From: an uncultured bacterium
Lineage (GTDB): Bacteria > Bacteroidota > Bacteroidia > Bacteroidales > Bacteroidaceae
DNA: 64,000 nucleotides
Direction of reading: 5' to 3'
Assembly: GCA_905216025.1 (NCBI GenBank)
Contig: CAJMSE010000013.1
Span: 33,687-97,686 of the forward strand
Positions 53,360-61,570 of the stretch are shown piece by piece; position 1 is the first letter of the stretch; each line of letters opens with the position of its first letter. Both the position numbers and the translations under genes were made by a program. Under the pieces are notes generated by a model. That model saw only the letters and a program-made list of their open reading frames with translations, did not search any database and was not told where the DNA came from.

Positions 53360-53381
53360 TACCTTTGTAAGCGCAAAGTTA
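53360..53381. promoter_or_regulatory. Back-to-back -7 boxes of pepD and the small membrane protein
   Basis: Plus strand TACCTTTG at 53360-53367 points to the gene at 53388; minus strand TAACTTTG at 53381-53374 points to pepD. The two transcripts would overlap slightly at their 5' ends. Confidence 0.5.
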
Positions 53382-53387
53382 CGGATT

Positions 53388-53600
53388 ATGATTGAGATAT
53401 TAGTATTGAGCGCGTTAATTATTGCTATATCAATAGCTTTTTTATGCGTGAAGTTATTTTTCTTTAAGGACGGTGAATTTGCCTCGCAGCATGTTCACGA
53501 TAATCCCGGACTGAGAAAGAAAAAAATCCATTGTGTGATTGACCAGGACCGCGAAGCCCGTGCCAAGTCATCAATCAGGAGATATAAGGAAAACGATTAA
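53388..53600 (+). CDS. Small single-span membrane protein
   Basis: A 70-residue protein: one N-terminal membrane span (about 3-26, ILVLSALIIAISIAFLCVKLFF) and a basic cytoplasmic tail with FASQHVHDNPGLRKKKIHC and DQDREARAK. Similar tiny proteins with an H-x-H-x-N-x-x-L-R-x-K-x-I-H-C pattern are familiar from Bacteroidales, with no known function. The ATG at 53388 was chosen because the upstream part of the frame crosses the promoter. It sits 13 bases before the Skp-like gene. Confidence 0.72.
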   Translation: MIEILVLSALIIAISIAFLCVKLFFFKDGEFASQHVHDNPGLRKKKIHCVIDQDREARAKSSIRRYKEND

Positions 53601-53613
53601 AACAAATAAAGTA

Positions 53614-54222
53614 ATGAAGAAAACAAGTATCTTTCGTACATTGTCCATCGCTACCGTTGCCACTCTGATGTCGACGGCATGCAACAACTCGGCACCGAAA
53701 ATGGACGAGCAGCCCGCCAAGGCATCCGCAACCTCCACAGGAGATATGAAGATTGCCTACGTGGAAGTCGACTCACTGATGTCGCAGTATAAATATTGCA
53801 AGGATTTCACGGCTATTCTGCAGAAGAAGAGCAACAACGCGCGCAACACTCTCAACCAGAAGGGACAGAAGTTGCAGGCCGCAGCGGCCAACTTCCAGCA
53901 GAAGCTGAACAGCAACGGCTTCACAAGCCGCGAGCAGGCCGCGAGTGTTCAGGCTGCGCTCCAGCGCCAGCAGGAAGACCTGCAGGAACTGCAGAACCGC
54001 CTCGGCTCTGAGCTTGACGCCGAGACAGCCAAGTACAACGCTGCCCTGCGCGACTCACTGCAGAACTTCCTGCGCGACTATAACAAGACGAAGAAGTACG
54101 ACCTGATTCTCTCAAAGGCTGGCGACAACATCCTTTTTGCCGACAAGAAGCTCGACATCACTGCCGATGTAATCAACGGACTCAACAAGAGATACAAGCC
54201 GGCAAAGACCGACAACAAGTAA
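53614..54222 (+). CDS. Skp/OmpH-like coiled-coil lipoprotein
   Basis: A 202-residue OmpH-family protein. The start MKKTSIFRTLSIATVATL leads to a lipobox STAC (Cys23). The mature part opens with the family strand MKIAYVEVDSLMSQYKYCKDF and continues as a long coiled coil (about 75-150, with many Gln and Asn). It ends YDLILSKAGDNILFADKKLDIT, typical for the family. Skp is a soluble periplasmic chaperone for outer membrane proteins; a lipid anchor would make this a tethered form. It follows the small membrane protein and ends at a strong terminator. Confidence 0.87.
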   Translation: MKKTSIFRTLSIATVATLMSTACNNSAPKMDEQPAKASATSTGDMKIAYVEVDSLMSQYKYCKDFTAILQKKSNNARNTLNQKGQKLQAAAANFQQKLNSNGFTSREQAASVQAALQRQQEDLQELQNRLGSELDAETAKYNAALRDSLQNFLRDYNKTKKYDLILSKAGDNILFADKKLDITADVINGLNKRYKPAKTDNK

Positions 54223-54245
54223 AAACGCTGACCGCAAGCAAGCGA

Positions 54246-54292
54246 AAGGCCGGCAACCGGGATATCATATCCGGTTGCCGGCCTTGCTTTTT
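54246..54292 (+). terminator. Terminator of the Skp-like gene
   Basis: A 15-bp perfect stem (AAGGCCGGCAACCGG with CCGGTTGCCGGCCTT), then GCTTTTTTAT. It lies between two converging genes. Confidence 0.9.
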
Positions 54293-54804
54293 TATATCCG
54301 TGCCATGCCGTGCAGCGCCTTGCCGCGTGCATTGGCTATGCTTGGCGGGAGGCCGGGAGGAAGCAACTCCAGTATCTGACGCAGTCCGTGGAGCAGCTCG
54401 GGGTAGGGACGGCACAGCTTGAAAGCCAGCTTTATCATCAGTGAGCGGCTGCTGTCGTGCTCGCTTCCGTCTGCGATGTGGTCCATGCAGAACACTATCA
54501 GGTCCGTGCGCGGCTCTTCCGGTTCCGGAATGTCCAGGAGAAGCGACAGGACGAGTCCGCGGCGTATCTTCATCTCCCGGACGGCAAGGTCGGTAAGCGC
54601 ATCCCTGTACCGCGGCAGGAACATCTCCTTATCCTCTTTCTGCAGGTGCGTCATGATCCATGCCGCGTTGTATGCCGCGCGGCTGTCTGCATCCTGCATC
54701 AACCTGAAGAGCCCGTCTATATCTTCTCCGTTGCCGTGCATGCCGGCGGCGATGGCCTTCACCTCGCTGCACGACAGCCTGCCTATCAGCCTTTCCCTGT
54801 CCAT
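54292..54804 (-). CDS. HEAT-like repeat protein of unknown function
   Basis: A 170-residue all-helical protein without signal peptide. Helix pairs such as DADSRAAYNAAWIMTHLQKE and REMKIRRGLVLSLLLDI suggest HEAT or Armadillo-like repeats, a binding scaffold. It ends PSIANARGKALHGMARI. No specific family function is known to me. It stands alone between the Skp-like gene and carB, both with their own terminators. Confidence 0.78.
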   Translation of the reverse strand: MDRERLIGRLSCSEVKAIAAGMHGNGEDIDGLFRLMQDADSRAAYNAAWIMTHLQKEDKEMFLPRYRDALTDLAVREMKIRRGLVLSLLLDIPEPEEPRTDLIVFCMDHIADGSEHDSSRSLMIKLAFKLCRPYPELLHGLRQILELLPPGLPPSIANARGKALHGMARI

Positions 54805-54874
54805 ATATCTCTTGTTTTATTCCGTATATACATCCGCCTGCCGGCCATGACGCCGCTATGAGACAGTAAGAATA

Positions 54875-54911
54875 AAGGGGCAGCTTCCTGCTGCCAGGAA
54901 ACGTGCCCCTT
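54875..54911 (-). terminator. Terminator of carB
   Basis: AAGGGGCA pairs with TGCCCCTT and TTCCTG with CAGGAA around CTGC, followed on the minus strand by TTTATTCTT, 20 bases after the carB stop. Confidence 0.82.
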
Positions 54912-54931
54912 GCATCTTGCCGTCCGGATGC

Positions 54932-57900
54932 TTATGCGTTATATTCCTGCCAGCTCTTTATCTTTATGTCTTCCTGCTTCAGGGCGCAGAAAGCCTCGAT
55001 GAAAGCCTTGGCCAGCCTTACGTTGGTCATCAGCGGGATGTTGTGGTCGATGGCTCCGCGGCGTATGCGGTAGCCGTTGGTCAGCTCGCGCTTGGTCTGG
55101 TTCTTGGGAACGTTGACGATGAGGTCGAACTGATGGTCGGCAATCATGTCCATGACGTTGTTGTCCGTGTTCTCGTCCGGCCATCCAACGGTTATCGCGT
55201 GCACGTCGTTCTCGTTGAGGAACTTCGCCGTGCCGGCTGTTGCATATATCTCGTAGCCCTTCTTCTCTAGCTGTCTTGCCGGTTCGAGCAGTGCCACCTT
55301 GCCCTTGGCACCGCCTGAAGACATGAGGATGCGCTTCTCCGGGATGCGGTATCCCGTGGCGATGAGGGCGTTGAGCAGTGCCTCGTTCATGTCGTCGCCG
55401 AGGCAGCCCACCTCTCCGGTTGACGACATGTCCACGCCGAGCACCGGGTCTGCGTTCTGCAGGCGGGCGAAGGAGAACTGCGAAGCCTTGACACCGATGC
55501 GGTCGATGTCGAACTCGCTGCTGTCCGGCTTCGTGTACGGGGCATCGAGCATGATCTTCGTGGCCGTCTCGATGAAGTTGCGCTTGAGTATCTTGCTGAC
55601 GAAGGGGAACGAGCGTGAGGCGCGCAGGTTGCACTCGATGACCTTTATCTCGCGGTTCTTTGCAAGGAACTGGATGTTGAACGGACCGCTGATGTTCAGC
55701 TCCTCGGCAATCTTGCGGGCGGTCTTCTTGATCTGACGTATGGTCGAGAAGTAGATGTTCTGTGCGGGGAACACCATCGTGGCATCGCCCGAGTGCACGC
55801 CGGCATACTCTACATGCTCAGATATGGCATACTCCACAATCTGGCCCTTGTCGGCAACGGCATCGAACTCTATCTCCTTCGTGTCCTGCATGAACTGCGA
55901 CACGACAACCGGATACTCCTTGCTCACCTCCGTGGCCATCTGCAGGAAGCGCTCAAGCTCTTCCGTATTGTAGCACACGTTCATGGCTGCGCCTGAGAGA
56001 ACGTATGACGGACGCACCAGCACGGGGAAGCCTACCTTGTCTACAAACTCCTTGATGTCGTCGAACGAGGTCAGCGCGCGCCATGCCGGCTGGTCTATTC
56101 CGAGCTTGTCGAGCATGGCCGAGAACTTGTCTCGGTTTTCCGCGCGGTCGATGTTTATAGGCGACGTACCGAGCACGGGCACTCCGCGGCGGTGCAGCTT
56201 CATGGCGAGGTTGTTCGGTATCTGGCCTCCCACGCTGACGATGACGCCTCTCGGCTCTTCGAGGTCGATGACGTCGAGCACGCGCTCGAGCGACAGCTCG
56301 TCGAAGTAGAGCCTGTCGCACATGTCGTAATCGGTCGACACCGTCTCCGGGTTATAGTTTATCATGATTGATTTGTAGCCGAGTTTGCGGGCCGTGTCGA
56401 TGGCGTTCACCGAGCACCAGTCGAACTCGACGGACGAGCCTATGCGGTAGGCGCCCGAGCCGAGCACAACCACAGACTTCTCGTTCTTGTAGTAGTCGAT
56501 GTCGTGTCCCTCAACGGCGTATGTCATGTAGAGATAGTTTGTCAGTTCGGGGTGCTCGCTGGCAACGGTGTTGATGCGCTTCACAGCCGGCAGTATGCCC
56601 CTCTGCTTGCGGTGGCGGCGCACTTCGAGGTTCTCCTTCTCCATGTTGCCGCTCTGCGGTTTGAGCACGAAGCGTGCTATCTGGAAGTCGGAGAATCCGG
56701 CAATCTTCACCTCCTTAAGCAATGCATCGGGCAACTCTTCCAACGAGTTGTATTCCTGCAGCTTATGCTTCAAGTCGACAATATGCTTCAACCGCTCGAG
56801 GAACCACACGTCAATCTTTGTCAGTTCCTCTATGCGCTCTATGGTGTAGCCCTCTTCGAGAGCCTGTGCTATGGCGAAGATACGCAGGTCTGTCGGGTTC
56901 GACAGCTCCTCGTCGAGGTTGTCGAAGCGTGTGTGGTCGTTGCCTACGAAGCCGTGCATGCCCTGACCGATCATCCGGAGACCTTTCTGAATCATCTCCT
57001 CAAACGACCGTCCGATAGACATTATCTCGCCGACCGACTTCATCGACGAACCTATGAGGCGGCTCACGCCGGCAAACTTTGTGAGGTCCCAGCGCGGAAT
57101 CTTGCATATCATGTAGTCGAGCTGCGGTGCCACGTATGCCGAGTTGGGCGTGCCCATCTCTCCAATCTGGTCGAGGGTGTATCCCAGGGCAATCTTTGCG
57201 GCGACGAAGGCCAGCGGATAGCCCGTGGCTTTTGATGCCAGTGCCGACGAGCGGCTCAGGCGGGCGTTCACCTCGATGATGCGGTAGTCGTTCGTCTCGG
57301 CGTTGAAGGCAAACTGGATGTTGCACTCTCCGACGATGCCGAGGTGGCGCACACACTTTATCGAGATGTCCTGAAGCATCTTGACCTGCTCCTCCCTTAG
57401 CGAACAGGTGGGCGCAACGACGATAGACTCGCCGGTGTGTATGCCGAGCGGGTCGAAGTTTTCCATCGAAGCCACCGTGAAACAGTGGTCGTTTGCGTCG
57501 CGTATCACCTCGAATTCGATTTCCTTCCATCCCTTCAGCGACTCCTCGACGAGCACCTGCGGGGCAAAGGTGAAGGCGCTTCCGGCCAGTTCGGTGAACA
57601 CCTCTTCGTCCTTGCATATTCCGGAGCCAAGGCCTCCGAGTGCATAGGCAGAGCGTATCATCACCGGATATCCTATCCTGCGGGCTGCGGCGAGGGCATC
57701 GTCCATGTTCTCGACGGCTTCGCTGACGGGTGTCTTCAGCTCTATCTCATCGAGCTTCTTGACGAACAGGTCGCGGTCTTCGGTGTACATGATGGCTTCT
57801 ACCGACGTGCCGAGCACGCTCACGCCATACTCTTTCAGCACGCCGTTGCGGTAGAGTTCGGTGCCGCAGTTCAGGGCCGTCTGTCCGCCGAATGCGAGCA

Positions 57901-58153
57901 GTATGCCGTCGGGACGCTCCTTCTTGATGATTTCAGTGACGAAATGCGGGGTCACGGGCTGGAAGTAAACCCTGTCGGCAATGCCCTCCGACGTCTGTAT
58001 CGTAGCGATGTTCGGGTTTACTAAGACAGATGAGATACCCTCCTCACGCAAGGCTTTCAATGCCTGTGAACCGGAGTAGTCAAACTCGCCGGCCTGTCCG
58101 ATCTTCAGCGCACCGGAACCAAGCACGAGCACTTTCTCTAATTTTTTCTTCAT
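54932..58153 (-). CDS. carB: Carbamoyl phosphate synthase large subunit CarB
   Basis: A 1073-residue synthase of standard length. Two homologous ATP-grasp halves are seen, opening VLVLGSGALKIGQAGEFDYSG and VVLGSGAYRIGSSVEFDW. The carboxyphosphate half has VMIRSAYALGGLGSG and the carbamate half VLVRPSYVLSGAAMNV. The C-terminal MGS domain (about 940-1073, including KKGYEIYATAGTAKFL) binds effectors such as UMP. It makes carbamoyl phosphate for pyrimidines and arginine. CarA is not adjacent, so the small subunit must lie elsewhere. A -7 box (TATCTTTG) lies at 58204-58197. Confidence 0.97.
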   Translation of the reverse strand: MKKKLEKVLVLGSGALKIGQAGEFDYSGSQALKALREEGISSVLVNPNIATIQTSEGIADRVYFQPVTPHFVTEIIKKERPDGILLAFGGQTALNCGTELYRNGVLKEYGVSVLGTSVEAIMYTEDRDLFVKKLDEIELKTPVSEAVENMDDALAAARRIGYPVMIRSAYALGGLGSGICKDEEVFTELAGSAFTFAPQVLVEESLKGWKEIEFEVIRDANDHCFTVASMENFDPLGIHTGESIVVAPTCSLREEQVKMLQDISIKCVRHLGIVGECNIQFAFNAETNDYRIIEVNARLSRSSALASKATGYPLAFVAAKIALGYTLDQIGEMGTPNSAYVAPQLDYMICKIPRWDLTKFAGVSRLIGSSMKSVGEIMSIGRSFEEMIQKGLRMIGQGMHGFVGNDHTRFDNLDEELSNPTDLRIFAIAQALEEGYTIERIEELTKIDVWFLERLKHIVDLKHKLQEYNSLEELPDALLKEVKIAGFSDFQIARFVLKPQSGNMEKENLEVRRHRKQRGILPAVKRINTVASEHPELTNYLYMTYAVEGHDIDYYKNEKSVVVLGSGAYRIGSSVEFDWCSVNAIDTARKLGYKSIMINYNPETVSTDYDMCDRLYFDELSLERVLDVIDLEEPRGVIVSVGGQIPNNLAMKLHRRGVPVLGTSPINIDRAENRDKFSAMLDKLGIDQPAWRALTSFDDIKEFVDKVGFPVLVRPSYVLSGAAMNVCYNTEELERFLQMATEVSKEYPVVVSQFMQDTKEIEFDAVADKGQIVEYAISEHVEYAGVHSGDATMVFPAQNIYFSTIRQIKKTARKIAEELNISGPFNIQFLAKNREIKVIECNLRASRSFPFVSKILKRNFIETATKIMLDAPYTKPDSSEFDIDRIGVKASQFSFARLQNADPVLGVDMSSTGEVGCLGDDMNEALLNALIATGYRIPEKRILMSSGGAKGKVALLEPARQLEKKGYEIYATAGTAKFLNENDVHAITVGWPDENTDNNVMDMIADHQFDLIVNVPKNQTKRELTNGYRIRRGAIDHNIPLMTNVRLAKAFIEAFCALKQEDIKIKSWQEYNA

Positions 58154-58196
58154 ATCCTTGGTTGTTTCAATTAGTTATCTATTCCTTTTCGTGTTG

Positions 58197-58204
58197 CAAA
58201 GATA
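58197..58204 (-). promoter_or_regulatory. Probable -7 box of carB
   Basis: TATCTTTG on the minus strand, 44 bases before the carB ATG. A TTGG 22 bases further upstream is a weak -33 candidate. Confidence 0.45.
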
Positions 58205-58341
58205 CGAGTTTTATTTCTTTTTCGGCCAATAAAGGCATACTTCTTTTGCATTCCTGCGCATTTTGTATGCCGTGGTGACGGTGTCGCCGGCATGTTGCCG
58301 GCAGGGTAGGGCGGCCCGCTCTTGGACAGCGGGTATGCCGT

Positions 58342-58490
58342 GATGGTGTGACGGAGGCGTTTTGACGGTGTAACGGAGTGCGTTTGACGGTGCATCGGGT
58401 TGCCCGTCATGGTGTCGTGCCCGCTTCCAAACACGTTTGTGAGAGCTGTCAAAAGTGTTTTTGACAGCTGGCAAAAGAGTTTTTGAGAGC
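58342..58490 (+). repeat. 22-bp phased repeat element, copy D
   Basis: First-type units begin at 58342, 58364 and 58386 (GATGGTGTGACGG..., GACGGTGTAACGG..., GACGGTGCATCGG...). The 17-bp linker CATGGTGTCGTGCCCGC lies at 58408-58424. Second-type units begin at 58425, 58447 and 58469, all exactly 22 bp. In the middle unit AGCTGTCAAAA and TTTTGACAGCT form a perfect 11-bp palindrome. Related but degenerate sequence extends left to about 58265. Confidence 0.88.
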
Positions 58491-58550
58491 CTGGGAATAA
58501 AATCTTTGAGTGCCGGACGTGACGCTCCTGGCGTCAGCCGGCATCGTGGT

Positions 58551-58592
58551 AAAAAACAAGCGGTGACAGGACAAACATCCTGCCACCGCTTG
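58551..58592 (-). terminator. Terminator of glyA
   Basis: CAAGCGGTG pairs with CACCGCTTG and CAGGA with TCCTG, followed by six T on the minus strand (58556-58551), 31 bases after the glyA stop. Confidence 0.87.
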
Positions 58593-58622
58593 ATCTGTAT
58601 CTCTGTGTTCCGTATCCGTCTT

Positions 58623-59903
58623 TTAATAGGCGAACAGCGGATAGTTCTTCATCGTCTCGTTGACCTTGGCGCGCACTTTTGCAATAACTTCCTCGTTCTC
58701 CGGGTCGTTGAGCACCTCCTCGATAAGTGCGGCAATCAGCACCATGAGGTCTTCCTTGGCACCTCTCGTGGTGATGGCCGGAGTGCCGAGGCGGATACCG
58801 CTCGTCTGGAATGCGCTGCGGCTGTCGAACGGCACCATGTTCTTGTTCACGGTGATGTCAGCTGCCACGAGGGCGTTCTCGGCCACCTTTCCCGTCAGTT
58901 CGGGATATTTAGAGCGGAGGTCTACGAGCATCGAGTGGTTGTCCGTGCCGCCGCTGACTATGGTGAAGCCGCGCTTGATGAGTTCGTCGGCGAGCACCTT
59001 GGCGTTTTTCTGCACCTGCTCGGCCCATGCCTTGAACTCGGGCTGCAGAGCCTCGCCGAAGGCTACGGCCTTGGCTGCGATGACGTGTTCGAGCGGTCCG
59101 CCCTGCTGTCCGGGGAATACGGCGGAGTTCAGCAGTTGGCTCATCATCTTCACAACGCCCTTCGGAGTCTTGAGTCCCCACGGGTTTTCAAAGTCCTTAC
59201 CCATGAGGATGATGCCTCCGCGCGGGCCGCGCAGCGTCTTGTGGGTCGTCGAAGTGACGATGTGGGCATACTTCACAGGGTTGTCGAGCAGTCCGGCGGC
59301 GATGAGTCCGGCGGGGTGTGCCATGTCTATCATCAGCAGTGCGCCCACCTTGTCGGCAATCTCGCGCATGCGCTTGTAGTCCCATTCGCGGCTGTATGCA
59401 GAGCCTCCGCCAATGATCAGCTTCGGCTTGTGCTCCAGTGCCAGGGCCTCCATCTGGTCGTAGTCAACGCGTCCGGTCTCCTTGTCGAGGTCGTAGCCTA
59501 CGGCCTTGTAGAGAATGCCCGATGTATTGACAGCCGAACCGTGAGAGAGGTGACCGCCGTGGGCAAGGTTCAGGCCGAGGAACGTGTCGCCCGGGTTGAG
59601 CACTGCGAGCAGCACGGCTGCGTTGGCCTGTGCTCCGGAGTGGGGCTGTACGTTGGCATACTCTGCACCGAAGAGTTCCTTAACCCTATCGATGGCCAGC
59701 TGCTCAACCTGGTCTACCACCTCGCAACCGCCATAGTAGCGCTTGCCTGGGTATCCTTCGGCGTACTTGTTGGTCAGGTATGAGCCCATTGCTTCCATTA
59801 CCTGGTCACTGACAAAATTCTCAGAAGCGATAAGTTCCATGCCTTTAAGCTGGCGCTGGTGCTCTTTCTCGATAAGGTCAAAGACCTCTTGATCTCTTTT
59901 CAT
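58623..59903 (-). CDS. glyA: Serine hydroxymethyltransferase GlyA
   Basis: A 426-residue PLP enzyme that converts serine and THF to glycine and methylene-THF, the main one-carbon source. The start segment is [18 protein letters not shown], with [15 protein letters not shown] and [13 protein letters not shown] next. The PLP lysine is Lys222 in [15 protein letters not shown]. Length and motifs are standard. It is a single-gene unit with its own promoter and terminator. It draws on the product of the serC-serA cluster. Confidence 0.97.
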   Translation of the reverse strand: MKRDQEVFDLIEKEHQRQLKGMELIASENFVSDQVMEAMGSYLTNKYAEGYPGKRYYGGCEVVDQVEQLAIDRVKELFGAEYANVQPHSGAQANAAVLLAVLNPGDTFLGLNLAHGGHLSHGSAVNTSGILYKAVGYDLDKETGRVDYDQMEALALEHKPKLIIGGGSAYSREWDYKRMREIADKVGALLMIDMAHPAGLIAAGLLDNPVKYAHIVTSTTHKTLRGPRGGIILMGKDFENPWGLKTPKGVVKMMSQLLNSAVFPGQQGGPLEHVIAAKAVAFGEALQPEFKAWAEQVQKNAKVLADELIKRGFTIVSGGTDNHSMLVDLRSKYPELTGKVAENALVAADITVNKNMVPFDSRSAFQTSGIRLGTPAITTRGAKEDLMVLIAALIEEVLNDPENEEVIAKVRAKVNETMKNYPLFAY

Positions 59904-59954
59904 TGTTACAAATGTTTTATTATGTGATGAATAACTCTTCTCGTTTTACGTCTG

Positions 59955-59985
59955 CAAAATTACTTAATATTTCCTAACCGTGCAA
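59955..59985 (-). promoter_or_regulatory. Promoter of glyA
   Basis: Minus strand: TTGC at 59985-59982, 19 bases, TAATTTTG at 59962-59955. The leader would be about 45 bases. Confidence 0.6.
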
Positions 59986-60000
59986 TAGAACGGTGCTATT

Positions 60001-60462
60001 TTACACCAATTCAACGCTGTCTATGCACTGTTCCTTCTCGCAGTAGTGGCATCTCAGTATGCCGTTCTCCTTGTCCGTCACGTGGAATATGGTGGCCATG
60101 GGCTCGTTGTTGGTGATGCACTTCGGGTTGTTGCACTTCACGATGCCCTTCAGCACGTTGGGCGTTGTCACGGTCTTCTTCTCCACCACCTCGTAGTCGC
60201 GTATGATGTTGAGCACTATGTTAGGCGCTACGACCGAGAGACGCGATATCTCCTCGTCGGTGAAGAACTTGTCCTCAGCCTTTATTATACCCTTCCGTGT
60301 GAGTTTCTTCGACCGGTAGTTGTATCCTATCGTGACGGGCGTCGAGAGCCTTTCAAGGCCGAGAAGGCTGACAACCTGATATGTCTTTTCTGTCGGTATA
60401 TGGTCTATCACTGTCCCGTTCTTTATGGCAGCGACCAGCATTTCATTCTTGTTCATAGTCAT
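60001..60462 (-). CDS. pyrI: Aspartate carbamoyltransferase regulatory subunit PyrI
   Basis: A 153-residue regulatory chain. The nucleotide-binding domain (about 1-100) has the typical [20 protein letters not shown]. The zinc domain carries four cysteines: CNNPKC and CHYCEKEQC. PyrI joins PyrB into the allosteric c6r6 holoenzyme, inhibited by CTP and stimulated by ATP in E. coli. The ATG overlaps the pyrB stop by four bases. Confidence 0.96.
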   Translation of the reverse strand: MTMNKNEMLVAAIKNGTVIDHIPTEKTYQVVSLLGLERLSTPVTIGYNYRSKKLTRKGIIKAEDKFFTDEEISRLSVVAPNIVLNIIRDYEVVEKKTVTTPNVLKGIVKCNNPKCITNNEPMATIFHVTDKENGILRCHYCEKEQCIDSVELV

Positions 60463-61406
60463 CCGATTATAGTTTTGTCGTTCCTTACTTCGTCTAAAGA
60501 TATTCCGAGCACGTCGCAGAATATGGCTTCACGGGCAAAGAGTCCGTTGCCGGCCTGCTGTATGTAGTATGCGTGCGGGTTCTCGTCCACATCGTAGGCA
60601 ATCTCGTTCACGCGCGGCAGCGGATGGAGAATCTTCATGTTGGGCTTGGCTGTGGCCAGCATGTCGTTTCTGAGGATGTAGATGTTCTTCACCCGCTCGT
60701 ATTCCATGAGGTCGGAGAAGCGCTCTTTTTGCACTCGCGTCATATATAATATGTCTGCATCGGCTATCACCTTCTCGTTGAAAGACGTGTGTTCCTGATA
60801 TTTTATGCCGTGTTCCTTGCAGTATATCTTATACTCGGCCGGCATGGCGAGCTCTTTCGGAGCCACGAAATGGAATGTGGGGTTGAAGTGGCGCATGGCC
60901 ATTATCAGTGAATGGACGGTGCGTCCGTATTTAAGGTCGCCCACAAGATATATGTTCAGGTTCTCAAGAGTGCCCTGAGTCTTGTATATCGAGTATAGGT
61001 CGAGCATGCACTGCGACGGGTGCTGGTGCGCTCCGTCGCCCGCATTGACAATCGGAACGGGGGAAACCTCGCTTGCATACTGTGCCGCACCCTCTATGTA
61101 ATGGCGCATGACGATGACGTCGGCGTAGTTAGCAACCATCAGTATGGTATCTTTCAGCGTCTCGCCCTTGGTGCTGCTTGTGACCTTCGGGTCAGTAAAG
61201 CCGATGACACGGGCGCCCAACCGGTTAGCGGCGGTCTCAAAACTGAGGCGCGTCCGGGTCGAGGGTTCAAAAAAAAGTGTGGCGACAACCTTACCCTTGA
61301 GTATCTCCCTGTTCGGATTCAGCTCGAACTCACGAGCCATTTCCAGCATGTAGAGAATCTTCTCCTTGGTGATGTCCGCAATCGTAACAAAGTTATGCTT
61401 TTCCAT
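60459..61406 (-). CDS. pyrB: Aspartate carbamoyltransferase catalytic subunit PyrB
   Basis: A 315-residue catalytic chain that joins carbamoyl phosphate and aspartate. The carbamoyl phosphate loop is [13 protein letters not shown] (about 45-57), with [14 protein letters not shown] and the late loop HPLPRVNEI. The start [15 protein letters not shown] was chosen; the frame is open 66 codons further upstream, but that part is A/T-rich, unlike the family, and lies across the promoter region. It forms an operon with pyrI and is divergent from the PBP gene. CarB, coded nearby, supplies its substrate. Confidence 0.96.
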   Translation of the reverse strand: MEKHNFVTIADITKEKILYMLEMAREFELNPNREILKGKVVATLFFEPSTRTRLSFETAANRLGARVIGFTDPKVTSSTKGETLKDTILMVANYADVIVMRHYIEGAAQYASEVSPVPIVNAGDGAHQHPSQCMLDLYSIYKTQGTLENLNIYLVGDLKYGRTVHSLIMAMRHFNPTFHFVAPKELAMPAEYKIYCKEHGIKYQEHTSFNEKVIADADILYMTRVQKERFSDLMEYERVKNIYILRNDMLATAKPNMKILHPLPRVNEIAYDVDENPHAYYIQQAGNGLFAREAIFCDVLGISLDEVRNDKTIIG

Positions 61407-61521
61407 CCGTTCTGTTATTTGTTTTGTTTTTTCGAGCGCTAAGTTACATATTATTTCCGATTTATTGATGCTTAAGTGGCAGAAAATCGACTTAATTCTT
61501 TCGTATGCAAACGAAAATAAG

Positions 61522-61529
61522 TATTTTTG
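61522..61529 (+). promoter_or_regulatory. Probable -7 box of the penicillin-binding protein gene
   Basis: TATTTTTG, 42 bases before the ATG at 61571. A TTCG 18 bases upstream is a weak -33 candidate. The position excludes the in-frame Met at 61505 as the start. Confidence 0.45.
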
Positions 61530-61570
61530 CATTTGGTACAACAGGATTATCGCTAATTCACAGATTAGAT

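Larger units (their letters stand above)
58154..58622. other. 470-base region between glyA and carB
   Basis: It contains the carB promoter region (-7 box 58197-58204), copy D of the 22-bp phased repeat element with a degenerate GC-rich extension to its left (58265-58490), a GC-rich hairpin (58511-58541) and the glyA terminator. No gene is supported. Confidence 0.8.

Noticed and set aside
58455..59783. A 442-codon open frame opposite glyA
   Set aside because: Antisense shadow of GlyA; starts inside repeat copy D and shows no protein family features.
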